Of a stretch of 64,000 nucleotides of DNA, positions 52,652 through 61,456 are shown piece after piece. The notes under the pieces were generated by a model. That model did not search any database. It was not told the DNA's origin and saw nothing but the letters and a program-made list of their open reading frames with translations. The DNA is from Chitinophagales bacterium (GTDB taxonomy: Bacteria > Bacteroidota > Bacteroidia > Chitinophagales > JADIYW01), in contig JAMLHJ010000003.1 in assembly GCA_023957245.1 (NCBI GenBank), positions 62,001 through 126,000 on the forward strand, in the 5' to 3' direction. The stretch's first letter is position 1, and every line of letters starts with the position of its first letter. The translations under genes were made by a program, and so were the position numbers.

Positions 52652-53509
52652 ATGGAAAAAATAAAATTAGCCATTCAAAAGAAAGGCAGACTCAGTGAAA
52701 AATCATTAGAGTTGATAGATGAATGTGATATCAGTTTTCCCAATAGTGCTGGACGTCTAATGACAGCAGCCTATGATTTTCCAATAGAAATATTGTTTTT
52801 GAGGGATGATGATATTCCTGGTTATGTTGAAGATGGTGTCGCTGACATCGGTATTGTGGGCGAGAATGTATTAGTCGAATCTGCCAAAAATGTAAATCTT
52901 GTCACCAAATTAGGTTTTGGGAGATGCCGTTTATCTATAGCAATTCCTAGAGGTGTAGCGTATAATGGTATATCAGATTTGAATGGTAAAGCAATTGCTA
53001 CTTCATATCCTAGATTGTTGAATCAATATCTAGCTGATAATCATGTGCAAGCTGAAATACACGAAATCAGTGGTTCTGTTGAAATTGCACCGAGCATAGG
53101 CCTTGCAGATGGTATTTGTGATATTGTCAGTACAGGAAGTACTTTATTGAGCAATGGTTTGAAAGAAGTCGAGCAAATATTTTCTTCAGAAGCTGTATTA
53201 ATAAGCAACAATAATTTGAGTGCAGCAAAATTGGAAATTTTAGACAAATTTATGTTTAGAATGAGTTCTGTTCGTAGAGCCAAAAAGAATAAATATATTT
53301 TGCTCAATGCTCCGAATGAGAAGTTAGATCAAATCATTTCTCTATTGCCAGGGTTGAGTAGCCCGACAGTACAATCTCTAGCACGAGAAGGTTGGAGTTC
53401 TGTTCATTCTGTTATTCAAGATCAAGATTTTTGGGAAAAAATTGAGCAGATAAGAGCTGCAGGAGCAGAAGGTATTTTAATAATGCCTATTGAAAAATTA
53501 ATTTATTAA
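52652..53509 (+). CDS. hisG: ATP phosphoribosyltransferase, long form
   Basis: This 285-residue enzyme does the first step of histidine synthesis, joining ATP and PRPP. It starts EKIKLAIQKKGRLSEKSLEL and has the PRPP-binding block EIAPSIGLADGICDIVSTGSTLL. The length and the C-terminal extension (SLLPGLSSPTVQSLAREGW to EGILIMPIEKL) mark the long, HisZ-independent form whose extra domain binds histidine for feedback inhibition. I chose the ATG at 52652 over the TTG at 52643. It is the first gene of hisG-hisD-hisC, with 7 bases to hisD. Confidence 0.96.
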   Translation: MEKIKLAIQKKGRLSEKSLELIDECDISFPNSAGRLMTAAYDFPIEILFLRDDDIPGYVEDGVADIGIVGENVLVESAKNVNLVTKLGFGRCRLSIAIPRGVAYNGISDLNGKAIATSYPRLLNQYLADNHVQAEIHEISGSVEIAPSIGLADGICDIVSTGSTLLSNGLKEVEQIFSSEAVLISNNNLSAAKLEILDKFMFRMSSVRRAKKNKYILLNAPNEKLDQIISLLPGLSSPTVQSLAREGWSSVHSVIQDQDFWEKIEQIRAAGAEGILIMPIEKLIY

Positions 53510-53516
53510 AATTTCG

Positions 53517-54797
53517 ATGAAAAAGATTTTTTATCCAGAACGAAGTCAATGGGATGAATTATTGTCACGACCAGTAATGTCTTTAGCAGACATAGAAGAA
53601 AGGGTCAGTCCAATAATGAATCAAGTTGCAAAAGATGGAGATAAAGCATTAAAAGCATTTGCTGCACAGTTTGATAAAGTTCAATTAGAAGCATTGGAAG
53701 TGACTGCTGATGAATGGGATAATGCAGAAAATTTAATTGCAGAAAATCTAAAAACAGCACTCCAACTTGCTGCAAAGAATATTCATCATTTTCATGCTAC
53801 TCAAATCAATAAAGAAGCAGTTGTTGAAACACAAAAAGGTGTTTTTTGTTGGAGGAAATCGGTAGGAATTGAGAAAGTTGGTTTATATATTCCTGGAGGT
53901 ACAGCTCCTTTGTTTTCTACAGTTTTGATGTTGGTAATTCCTGCTAAAATTGCTGGTTGTAAAGAGATTATTTTGTGTTCTCCTCCCAATCAAGAAGGTA
54001 AAATTCATCCTGCGATACTATATGCAGCAAAATTGACGGGTGTCGATAAAGTGTTTAAAGTAGGAGGTGCTCAAGCAATTGCGGCGATGACTTTTGGTAC
54101 AGAAAGTGTGCCTAAGGTGTATAAAATATTTGGCCCAGGCAATCAATATGTAATGGCTGCCAAGCAATTAGCCTTGAAATATGGTGTAGCTATTGATATG
54201 CCAGCAGGTCCTTCTGAAGTGGCTGTTATTGCTGATAAAACTGCTAATCCCGAATTTATTGCTGCAGATTTGCTTTCACAAGCAGAACATGGCAATGATA
54301 GTCAAGTGATTTTATTTACAAATGAAGAATCTCTCATCCATCAGGTGGAAGTGGCTGTTGAAAATCAATTGAAAGAACTTCCTAGAATTGGATTTGCTTC
54401 TAAAGCATTGGAAAATAGTAGGTTGATATTGGTGAATAACTTAGATGAAGCAATGGAAATGAGTAATGCTTATGCTCCAGAACACTTGATTTTACAAGTG
54501 GAAAATCCAGAACAATTGAGTGATAAAGTGGTCAATGCTGGTTCTGTTTTCCTCGGTCATCTTTCTCCAGAATCTTTAGGTGATTATGCCTCTGGAACCA
54601 ATCATACTTTACCAACAAATGGTTATGCTATGGCTTATAGTGGAGTTTCTTTAGATACTTTTGTTAAGAAAATTACTTTCCAAAAAATCACTGCTGAAGG
54701 TCTGAAAGGAATAGGAGGTACTGTTGAAATTTTAGCTGCTGCCGAAGAACTCGAAGCGCATAAAAATGCAGTATCCATTCGTCTTAAAAATTTATAA
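53517..54797 (+). CDS. hisD: Histidinol dehydrogenase
   Basis: This 426-residue zinc enzyme performs the last two oxidations of histidine synthesis, L-histidinol to L-histidine. Visible blocks are GLYIPGGTAPLFSTVLML, KVGGAQAIAAMTFGTESVPKVYKI, FGPGNQYVMAAKQLA, DMPAGPSEVAVIAD, the LSQAEHGNDSQVILFT region with the catalytic and zinc-binding Gln/His, and YAPEHLILQVENP with the active-site His. Length is normal. It is the middle gene of hisG-hisD-hisC, 9 bases before hisC. Confidence 0.97.
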   Translation: MKKIFYPERSQWDELLSRPVMSLADIEERVSPIMNQVAKDGDKALKAFAAQFDKVQLEALEVTADEWDNAENLIAENLKTALQLAAKNIHHFHATQINKEAVVETQKGVFCWRKSVGIEKVGLYIPGGTAPLFSTVLMLVIPAKIAGCKEIILCSPPNQEGKIHPAILYAAKLTGVDKVFKVGGAQAIAAMTFGTESVPKVYKIFGPGNQYVMAAKQLALKYGVAIDMPAGPSEVAVIADKTANPEFIAADLLSQAEHGNDSQVILFTNEESLIHQVEVAVENQLKELPRIGFASKALENSRLILVNNLDEAMEMSNAYAPEHLILQVENPEQLSDKVVNAGSVFLGHLSPESLGDYASGTNHTLPTNGYAMAYSGVSLDTFVKKITFQKITAEGLKGIGGTVEILAAAEELEAHKNAVSIRLKNL

Positions 54798-54806
54798 TTA
54801 ATATCC

Positions 54807-55856
54807 ATGTCATTTGATATACAAAAAATATTACGCCCACATTTAAGAAATTTCAAAGCATATTCTTCTGCTAGAACTGAATATACAGGAAAAGATGCTA
54901 TATTTTTAGATGCCAATGAAAACCCTTTTGGCTCTGCTTCTGGTGAAGAACTTAATAGATATCCTGATCCTTTGCAGTCTCAGTTGAAAGCCAAAATTTC
55001 TGAAATTAAGAATATTGCTACTGAGCAAATTTTTATCGGCAATGGGAGTGATGAAGTAATTGATTTGCTTTATAGAGCATTTTGTGAACCTGGAGTGGAC
55101 AATGTAATTATTTGCCCACCTACTTATGGTATGTATGAAACTTCGGCAAATTTGAATAATATTTCTATCAAAGAAGTCTATTTGACGAGAGATTTTCATT
55201 TGCAAACAGAACAAGTGATTGCTGCGATAGATGCACATACAAAAATGATTTTTATCTGTAATCCCAATAATCCTACTGGAAATTTATTAAAGGAAGAAGA
55301 TATAAAAGCTATTGTTGCTGCATTTGATGGTTTAGTAGTCATTGATGAAGCGTATATAGATTTTTCTAATGCTATTTCATGGATTTCCAAGTTGCAAGAT
55401 TATCCCAATGTAGTAGTGATGCAGACATTGTCTAAGGCATGGGGAATGGCTGGTATCAGAGTGGGGATGGCTTTTGCTTCTAAAGAGATTATTAAAATAT
55501 TGACAGCTATCAAACCTCCTTATAATGTGAGTGTTTTGGCTCAACAAGCAGCATTGAAAGCATTGGATAATGAAGCTGTAAAATTGGAAATGGCGGAAAT
55601 CATCATGTCAGAGAATACTCGATTGGTAGAGCTATTTGGTCAGCTAGATTATGTTCAAAAAATCTATCCTACACATTCCAATTTTATTTTAATGAAAGTC
55701 AAAGATCCTAATCATTTATATAAATATTTGACTGAGCATCAAGTGGTTGTAAGAAATAGAAATACAACACCACTATGTGAAGGTTGTGTTCGCATCTCTG
55801 TAGGAACTCCAGATGAAAATGTAGAGTTAGTAAAATGGATGCAGGCTTATCAATAA
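54807..55856 (+). CDS. hisC: Histidinol-phosphate aminotransferase
   Basis: This 349-residue PLP enzyme converts imidazole-acetol phosphate to histidinol phosphate. The PLP lysine is K210 in MQTLSKAWGMAGIRVG. Other family blocks are FLDANENPFGS, IFIGNGSDEVIDLLYRAF, CNPNNPTGN, VVIDEAYIDF and the C-terminal VRISVGTPDEN. It is the last gene of hisG-hisD-hisC in this window; hisB, hisH, hisA, hisF and hisI usually follow in Bacteroidota but here the next gene is a convergent DUF488 gene, so they must lie elsewhere. Confidence 0.96.
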   Translation: MSFDIQKILRPHLRNFKAYSSARTEYTGKDAIFLDANENPFGSASGEELNRYPDPLQSQLKAKISEIKNIATEQIFIGNGSDEVIDLLYRAFCEPGVDNVIICPPTYGMYETSANLNNISIKEVYLTRDFHLQTEQVIAAIDAHTKMIFICNPNNPTGNLLKEEDIKAIVAAFDGLVVIDEAYIDFSNAISWISKLQDYPNVVVMQTLSKAWGMAGIRVGMAFASKEIIKILTAIKPPYNVSVLAQQAALKALDNEAVKLEMAEIIMSENTRLVELFGQLDYVQKIYPTHSNFILMKVKDPNHLYKYLTEHQVVVRNRNTTPLCEGCVRISVGTPDENVELVKWMQAYQ

Positions 55857-55878
55857 AGCTGTTAAAAGTTTTTGTTTG

Positions 55879-56235
55879 TCAGATTTTGATGGACTCAAGG
55901 ACAGATTTTAATACTACTGCTTGATTGTGCAATTCATCTTTTGCACCAAATAGTAAGCAGACTTGTTGATTTAGTGATATTTTCTTTAGCCTTTGTAACT
56001 CAGTAGGAAAAGCTTCTAATTCTTTTTTATATCTGACAGTAAATTCTTCAAATTTGTCAATTTCATGATTGAACCATTTCCGCAATTCTGTACTTGGAGC
56101 GAGAATTTTGTCCCATTCATCCACTCTAGCATTGGCTTTGCTGACTCCTCGTGGCCACAATCTATCTACTAAAATTCTGTAACCATCACTTTCTGAAGGA
56201 GCGGAGTATATTCGTTTTAAGATAAATCCTTTCAT
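55879..56235 (-). CDS. DUF488 family protein
   Basis: This 118-residue protein matches DUF488, seen as FILKRIYSAPSESDGYRILVDRLWPRG near the start, then WDKILAPSTELRKWFNHEIDKFEEFTVRY and the C-terminal strand VCLLFGAKDELHNQAVVL. The family is small, widespread and of unknown function, with suggested nucleotide or metal binding. It is 5 bases after the SDR gene and is the last of a minus-strand run from the SDR/AhpD cluster. It converges with hisC. Confidence 0.85.
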   Translation of the reverse strand: MKGFILKRIYSAPSESDGYRILVDRLWPRGVSKANARVDEWDKILAPSTELRKWFNHEIDKFEEFTVRYKKELEAFPTELQRLKKISLNQQVCLLFGAKDELHNQAVVLKSVLESIKI

Positions 56236-56240
56236 AATAT

Positions 56241-56951
56241 TTATTTTGCCTGAGGTATCAAGGGGCGAATAATGATGGAGTCGATTAATACGTTGTCAGG
56301 AGTTTTGAGAATATGAATAATTGTTTCTGCCACATCATCGGCATGTAACATATTGCTATGTGTTTTTATGTCGGAGTTTTTGAAAAAATCAGTTTCGATA
56401 GAACCTGGATTGACACACGTCACTTTTATCTTATCATATCTGAGTTCTTTAAATAATGCTTCGCTGAATCCCTGCATAGCAAATTTTGTTGCGCTATATC
56501 CACTACTTTCAGGTTGTGCAATTGTGCCCATGATTGAGCCAATATTGATGATATGTTTAATATTGCCTTGTTTTTTCATCAATGGAATCACTTGAGATGA
56601 CATTAAAAATGTGCCATTCAAATTGGTGTCTATCATTGTTTTCCATTCTTCGTAGCTCATTTCATCTATTTTTCTAAAATATCCTACTCCTGCATTGTTG
56701 ATGAGAATTTGAGGAGATAATTTTTCAGAAAATGTATTTTTCGCCCAAGTATTGACAGCTTCGACATGTGTAATATCCAAACTAACAGGAATGAAATTTT
56801 CACCCAATCTGTCGGATAGCAAATGTAAGTTTTGGAGATTTCTTGCTATTCCATATACTTTTATACCTTGATGTACTAATGCTTTGGAAATAGCAGCACC
56901 CAATCCACTGCTTGCACCTGTAACGATTGCAATTTTATTTTTCAACTCCAT
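56241..56951 (-). CDS. Short-chain dehydrogenase/reductase
   Basis: This 236-residue NAD(P)-dependent oxidoreductase of the classical SDR type shows the cofactor motif TGASSGLGAAI, NNAGVGYF after strand 4, Ser in NIGSIMG, and the catalytic YSATK (Tyr-x-x-x-Lys), then VNPGSIETDFF. The Arg after strand 2 (GIARNL) suggests NADP preference. Substrate is unknown. It is followed by the DUF488 gene 5 bases later and preceded by an AhpD-like gene 3 bases upstream, so all three are likely cotranscribed. Confidence 0.9.
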   Translation of the reverse strand: MELKNKIAIVTGASSGLGAAISKALVHQGIKVYGIARNLQNLHLLSDRLGENFIPVSLDITHVEAVNTWAKNTFSEKLSPQILINNAGVGYFRKIDEMSYEEWKTMIDTNLNGTFLMSSQVIPLMKKQGNIKHIINIGSIMGTIAQPESSGYSATKFAMQGFSEALFKELRYDKIKVTCVNPGSIETDFFKNSDIKTHSNMLHADDVAETIIHILKTPDNVLIDSIIIRPLIPQAK

Positions 56952-56954
56952 GAA

Positions 56955-57404
56955 TTAAGGATTGTAAGTGCCAGGAATAGCTTTGAACCCGATAGCCAAT
57001 CTATTCCAACCATTGATAGCAACAATTGACATTGTGAGTGCAACCATTTCTTTCTCTGAAAATTGTGCTTTCACTCGGTCATACAATTCGTCCGAAATAT
57101 GATTTTGTGACACCAAAGTCAAAGCTTCAGTCCATTCCAGTGCTGCACGTTCTCTCTCGGAATAAAAAGGAGTCTCTCGCCATGCAGATAAAGCATAAAG
57201 TCTTTGCTCTGTTTCTCCATATTTTCTTGCGTCTTTGGTATGCATATCCAGACAGTAAGCGCATCCATTGATTTGCGAAGCTCTCGTTTTTACTAATTCA
57301 TAAAGACTACGTTCCAATCCTGAATGATGGACATAGGTTTCAAGTTCCAACATTCCTTTGAGTGCTTCGGGTGCGACTTTCTGATATTCTAATCTCGTTT
57401 TCAT
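56955..57404 (-). CDS. Carboxymuconolactone decarboxylase/AhpD-like protein, copy 1
   Basis: This 149-residue protein of the CMD/AhpD fold has the redox motif CAYCLDMH (CxxCxxxH) in SQINGCAYCLDMHTKDARK, and the helical end MVALTMSIVAINGWNRLAIG. AhpD-like proteins carry electrons to peroxiredoxins, which suits the OsmC and second AhpD-like genes nearby. Whether this copy acts as a peroxidase partner or a lyase is not decidable. It lies 8 bases after the DinB-like gene and 3 before the SDR gene, all on the minus strand. Confidence 0.88.
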   Translation of the reverse strand: MKTRLEYQKVAPEALKGMLELETYVHHSGLERSLYELVKTRASQINGCAYCLDMHTKDARKYGETEQRLYALSAWRETPFYSERERAALEWTEALTLVSQNHISDELYDRVKAQFSEKEMVALTMSIVAINGWNRLAIGFKAIPGTYNP

Positions 57405-57412
57405 TACTATAT

Positions 57413-57910
57413 TTATTTTTTATCATCTGCTGTTGGACCATATAATCCTGGCACTTTATTGCCTGTTGTTCTCAAATATGCGACCAATTCGCCACGGTGG
57501 TGGTATAGGTGATTGCATAATAAATTTCGAGCTACAACGACCTTTGGTGATGGAGGGATAATAATATGTTCACCTACTCTCATCGTCCATTTGTCAAATG
57601 CCTTTGACTCATCGAAATTTTCTAAAACGTCTTTTGCCTTGATGATATTTTCTTCGAATTTTGCCAAGATTCCACTTGTTTTAGAAATATCACCTTTGTC
57701 ATATTTGTAATGATTGAAATCGAGTTCATCATGATTAAAAAGGTAATCGTAAAGGTCATAGATGCCGACGATATGAGTAGCCAAATGAGCAATATCCCAA
57801 ATCTTTTCAGATGGTTTCCAAAACAATACATCGTCTGGAATCGATTTTAATAATTTTCTAGTGTTTTCGGATTCGAAGTTAAATTCTCCGATGAGACTCT
57901 TTTTTAGCAT
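57413..57910 (-). CDS. DinB family protein
   Basis: This 165-residue four-helix protein of the DinB/YfiT superfamily has the metal-binding His pattern IAHLATHIVGIYD near residue 45 and NHLYHHRGELVAYL near residue 136. Superfamily members include thiol-dependent transferases such as bacillithiol transferases, but individual function cannot be assigned. The name DinB here is unrelated to DNA polymerase IV. It lies between the two AhpD-like genes, in a minus-strand run that looks like a redox/detoxification operon. Confidence 0.85.
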   Translation of the reverse strand: MLKKSLIGEFNFESENTRKLLKSIPDDVLFWKPSEKIWDIAHLATHIVGIYDLYDYLFNHDELDFNHYKYDKGDISKTSGILAKFEENIIKAKDVLENFDESKAFDKWTMRVGEHIIIPPSPKVVVARNLLCNHLYHHRGELVAYLRTTGNKVPGLYGPTADDKK

Positions 57911-57943
57911 ATAAAGTTCTTTATGGTTTAAGGTAATGTTTTT

Positions 57944-58273
57944 TTATTCATTTTCCATTGCATCGAGAGCTATTGTAGCATGAGCATAAGCTGCTCCAGC
58001 ACGCATTTCAGCCGCCACCCAAATTGCTTCCATGATTTCTTGTTCAGTAGCTCCTTTGCGTTTTGCCATTGGTACATGGGCTTTTATACAGTATGGACAT
58101 TGGGTAACATGAGCAACTGCAACAGCAATTAATTGCTTAGTCTTTTCGTCTAAGACACCTTCTTTAAAAACGGTTTTACTGAAATTTCTCCATGCTTCAA
58201 TTTGTTTGGGAGCCAAACTTGCTTTTTTCTTAGCACTTTCGGCAGTAGCTTGAGAATATAATTCTTTTTCCAC
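57944..58273 (-). CDS. Carboxymuconolactone decarboxylase/AhpD-like protein, copy 2
   Basis: This 109-residue protein is the short AhpD-like form, with CPYCIKAH (CxxCxxxH) in the middle and a helical C-terminus (EAIWVAAEMRAGAAYAHATIALDAM). It is about 40 residues shorter than the copy at 56955-57404 and shares little beyond the motif, so they are distant homologues, not a recent duplication. It starts 17 bases after the OsmC gene stop. A role in thiol-based peroxide reduction with OsmC is plausible but inferred. Confidence 0.87.
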   Translation of the reverse strand: MEKELYSQATAESAKKKASLAPKQIEAWRNFSKTVFKEGVLDEKTKQLIAVAVAHVTQCPYCIKAHVPMAKRKGATEQEIMEAIWVAAEMRAGAAYAHATIALDAMENE

Positions 58274-58290
58274 GATAAATAGATTTAGGT

Positions 58291-58710
58291 TTACAATAGT
58301 TGAGCATCCAAACTGATTGTCAGATTCAATACTTTACTGATAGGGCAGTTGTCTTTTGCTGCATTGGCAATTTCAAGAAATTTTTCTATTGAGATATTGG
58401 GAATCTTTGCTTTCAAAGTTAGATGAGAGTGAGTGAGCTCCAATTTTGAAGGGTCCATAGTGACATCAGCTTGAGCTTCTATAGTATCAGGTGTGAATCC
58501 ATTTTGTCCCAAAATCAGACTTAAAGCCATTGCAAAACAACCAGCGTGAGCGGCGGCAATCAATTCATCAGGATTAGTGCCATTACCATTTTCAAATCTT
58601 GTTTTGAAAGAATAAGGTTGTTGGTTCAAGACTTTACTTTTAGTGCTAATTGTTCCATTACCTTCTTTAACCGAGCCGTTCCAAACGGCGTTTGCTGTAT
58701 GTTTTATCAT
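58291..58710 (-). CDS. OsmC/Ohr family peroxiredoxin
   Basis: This 139-residue OsmC-type hydroperoxide reductase uses two cysteines, the first in AAHAGCFAMALSLIL (about residue 56) and the second in NAAKDNCPISKVL near the C-terminus. The start HTANAVWNGSVKEGNGTI and the FENGNGTNPDELIAAAHAGC block fit the OsmC subgroup rather than Ohr. It reduces organic hydroperoxides in the cytoplasm. It is the first gene of a minus-strand run with two AhpD-like genes, DinB, SDR and DUF488; repeat copy C fills the upstream region. Confidence 0.92.
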   Translation of the reverse strand: MIKHTANAVWNGSVKEGNGTISTKSKVLNQQPYSFKTRFENGNGTNPDELIAAAHAGCFAMALSLILGQNGFTPDTIEAQADVTMDPSKLELTHSHLTLKAKIPNISIEKFLEIANAAKDNCPISKVLNLTISLDAQLL

Positions 58711-58844
58711 AATATTGATATTTAGATGAATAAAATCACTTTTATCTGTTGTACAATCTAGTGCGAATTGATTGATAAGAAACAGTTCATAGAAGTATTG
58801 TAATACTTATTTAGAACGAATCAAAAATGAAAATGTTTAAAAAA

Positions 58845-59331
58845 AATGTGTAGATGTGTAGATGTAGAAATGTGAAGATGTGAAGATTTGAAAATGTGAG
58901 AATGTGAAATGCTGGTGGTTGAGACGGTCATTGAGCTTGTCGAAATGCTGTCGAAATGCTGTCGAAACCATGGAGAAGGATCAAAAATTAAAAGTTAAAA
59001 GTACGAAATACGAATGAGGAAATGTGGAGGAAGAGTTTGCCTCGTAGAGGCTATAGCTTGGTAAAAATAAATAATCAACCAACTATTGCTCCGTAGGAGC
59101 TACCCCTTTATAGATTTCAAGAATATCGTCGTCCGAAATTTAACCGCAAAGAATGCTAAGTTATTCCACAAAGTTTCACAAAGAAGCACTGAGTTTCACA
59201 AAGAATTTGCTTTGAGTCTTTTGTGTCTTCTTTGTGTATTTTGTGAAATAGTTTGATTGAGCAGGTAGGTGGTTGATGTTTTCGATGTGCTTTTGTATGT
59301 TTTTCTTTAAAAAAAACAGGAAAATGTATTA
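58845..59331. repeat. Modular intergenic repeat cluster, copy C
   Basis: This copy has the order of copy B: ATGTGTAG/GATGTGAA-type repeats (58846-58908), a GCTGGTGGTTGAG module with TTGAGCTTGTCGAA (58910-58970), the paired mini-hairpins GCCTC-GTA-GAGGC and GCTCC-GTA-GGAGC (59039-59104), and the CACAAAGTTTCACAAAG unit (59167-59205). TTTCAAGAATAT at 59115 also matches copy A. It separates the OsmC gene from menE; no ORF is seen. Confidence 0.85.
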
Positions 59332-60429
59332 CTACAAATGTGAAAAATACCTCTGGACAGTGTCCTGCCGTTTGATTTTAGAGGAAAGTGTATAAGAAAA
59401 CTTATCAATAAAAAAGATAGCTTTCGGAAATTCATATTTATTGAGAGAAACTTTCAACTTGTCTCTGAAAGCAATTAATTGCTCTTGTTGGTACGCTGTA
59501 TGTTCTATAAAAAGACAGATTTTCTCTCCTAATATTTCATCTGGAAGTCCAATGAAAAAATAATTCTCTTGCAGTAAATTTTGAATTTTTCTTTCTAATT
59601 CTTCAGGGAAATATTTCAGCCCTCCGCTATTGATGACATTGTCAAATCTTCCTTTCCAGATAAATTCCTTTGAATTAAGTAGTTCCACAATGTCATTAGT
59701 GATAATTTTTCCAGTTATAAATGGAACGTCAATAACGAGACAATTTCTTTCATCTAGCTGAAATGTAACATTAGGAAGTGCTTTGAAAATATTTGAACGG
59801 TCATTGCCATTTACTTTTCTGATAGCTACATGACTCAATGTTTCTGTCATGCCATAGCTATGAAAAATTTCAGCTTTTAATGATTGAAATTCATCTTCTT
59901 GTTGAGTACTGATTGGAGCTCCGCCTAGTAAGATTGTTTTTATCTTTTTGGTGTTCTCGATGTCTTTCAATTGCATAGGTACAAATGCTGCAAAATGAAT
60001 ATTCATATCATCAGGAAGGTCATCTATTGGATGGCTGTTTTGAGCTTGAAGAATGACAAGGTTCATTTGGCTATATAAAGCTCTGATTATCATCATTTTT
60101 CCAGCAATAAATTTCACAGGAAGACATAAGTACATGTTCTCATTTTCTTTAAAATCAAAAAACTGAGCAGTAGCTGATGCACTTTGTAACATTTGATTTT
60201 TAAATACTTTGATTTTCTGTGGTTCGCCAGTAGAACCGCTTGTCTGCACTTCAATCTCAGGGTTTTCATCGAACCAGTCTGTAAGAAATAGAGCTATTTC
60301 TGAAAATAGAGCATGATTTTGTTCGATACAATATTGAATTATCTCTTTGCCTATTAATGTCTTCCCATTAATAGTTAATCGCTGAAATGCCTTATAATCT
60401 ATATTTTCGTGAGAAGTGAAAGATCCCAT
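59332..60429 (-). CDS. menE: o-Succinylbenzoate-CoA ligase, short form
   Basis: This 365-residue adenylate-forming enzyme activates o-succinylbenzoate with CoA in menaquinone synthesis. The ATP loop is TSGSTGEPQK at about 63-72, then HSYGMTETLSH (motif 5) and GRFDNVINSGGLKYFPEELE, with the C-terminal lysine region at KYEFPKAIFFI. It is shorter than canonical MenE (about 450 residues) because of a reduced N-terminal subdomain, a form common in Bacteroidota. It overlaps menC by 31 bases and is the last gene of the men operon. Confidence 0.9.
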   Translation of the reverse strand: MGSFTSHENIDYKAFQRLTINGKTLIGKEIIQYCIEQNHALFSEIALFLTDWFDENPEIEVQTSGSTGEPQKIKVFKNQMLQSASATAQFFDFKENENMYLCLPVKFIAGKMMIIRALYSQMNLVILQAQNSHPIDDLPDDMNIHFAAFVPMQLKDIENTKKIKTILLGGAPISTQQEDEFQSLKAEIFHSYGMTETLSHVAIRKVNGNDRSNIFKALPNVTFQLDERNCLVIDVPFITGKIITNDIVELLNSKEFIWKGRFDNVINSGGLKYFPEELERKIQNLLQENYFFIGLPDEILGEKICLFIEHTAYQQEQLIAFRDKLKVSLNKYEFPKAIFFIDKFSYTLSSKIKRQDTVQRYFSHL

Positions 60430-61445
60430 TTTTTTGAAGTGTGGTAATGAATTCCTTTGGCATCAACAGAATAAGGCGAAGGGAAATTATTGGTATAAAG
60501 TTGCCCTGTACCCAATCCCTGTGCATAATCTGTATAACCCAAAGCTGTGTATTGTGCTATCGCATTCAGACCTATATTACTTTCTAAAGCTGAGGTAATC
60601 ACCCAAGAACCAAGATATTGTTCTATCAGATTTTTCCATGTAGTACTACCCTGAAATCCACCGATGAGTGCAGGTTTAAGTATTAGTAGCTGAGGCGAAA
60701 TTGTTTGCATCATTTTCTCTTTCTCCTTTTGTGAAATAATGCCTATTAATTCCTCGTCTAAAGCAATTTTTATAGGTGATTTTTCAACAATATCTGCCAT
60801 TTCTTGCCATTGTCCAGCACGTATTGGCTGCTCAATATAACTTATCTGAAAATCAGCTAATTGATTTAATTTATCGAGCGCTTCATTTGCTTGAAAAGCT
60901 CCGTTAGCATCTAATCTAATCTCTACTTCTTGTTCATTGAACTGTTTTCTAATGTATTGAATAAGAGCAAGTTCTGTTTGAAAATCTATTGCGCCAATTT
61001 TTAATTTGATGGAAGTATATCCTTCTTCTAATTTTTGGGTAATTTGTTTCAACATAAAATCTTTTTCACCCATCCATATCAATGCATTTATAGGAATTGA
61101 AAAGCCTCCATTTTGTATAACTTCAGGAAAAATAATCTGTTGACAACCATTCTCCCAATCTTTTAATAGTGTTTCTACTCCAAAATATATTGAAGGCCAT
61201 TCTTCTAATTCGTCTAAAATATTTTCTCTTCTTTCAGATATTTTTTTGCAAACATCACTTAGTTTATCTTCATAAATTTCTCTATCGTCAAAAGATAGAT
61301 TTTTGAAGCGATTACATTCACCGTAGGCTATTTTCCCATTATCTTCTAATTTGATAATATAAGTATCTTTTTGGTGAAGAATACCTCTAGATGTTCCTCC
61401 TGGAATTTTAAATTGAAGTTTATATTTTATAAAATTACAAGTCAT
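60399..61445 (-). CDS. menC: o-Succinylbenzoate synthase
   Basis: This 348-residue enolase-superfamily enzyme dehydrates SHCHC to o-succinylbenzoate. Catalytic residues appear as IKLKIG (Lys-x-Lys) near residue 145, the metal ligands in RLDANGAF, YIEQPI and ALDEEL, and the final Lys in LILKPALIGGF. The N-terminal capping domain starts KYKLQFKIPGGTSRGI. It lies 11 bases after menA and overlaps menE, within the menDBACE run. Confidence 0.93.
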   Translation of the reverse strand: MTCNFIKYKLQFKIPGGTSRGILHQKDTYIIKLEDNGKIAYGECNRFKNLSFDDREIYEDKLSDVCKKISERRENILDELEEWPSIYFGVETLLKDWENGCQQIIFPEVIQNGGFSIPINALIWMGEKDFMLKQITQKLEEGYTSIKLKIGAIDFQTELALIQYIRKQFNEQEVEIRLDANGAFQANEALDKLNQLADFQISYIEQPIRAGQWQEMADIVEKSPIKIALDEELIGIISQKEKEKMMQTISPQLLILKPALIGGFQGSTTWKNLIEQYLGSWVITSALESNIGLNAIAQYTALGYTDYAQGLGTGQLYTNNFPSPYSVDAKGIHYHTSKKWDLSLLTKI

Positions 61446-61456
61446 CAGACTGTTTT

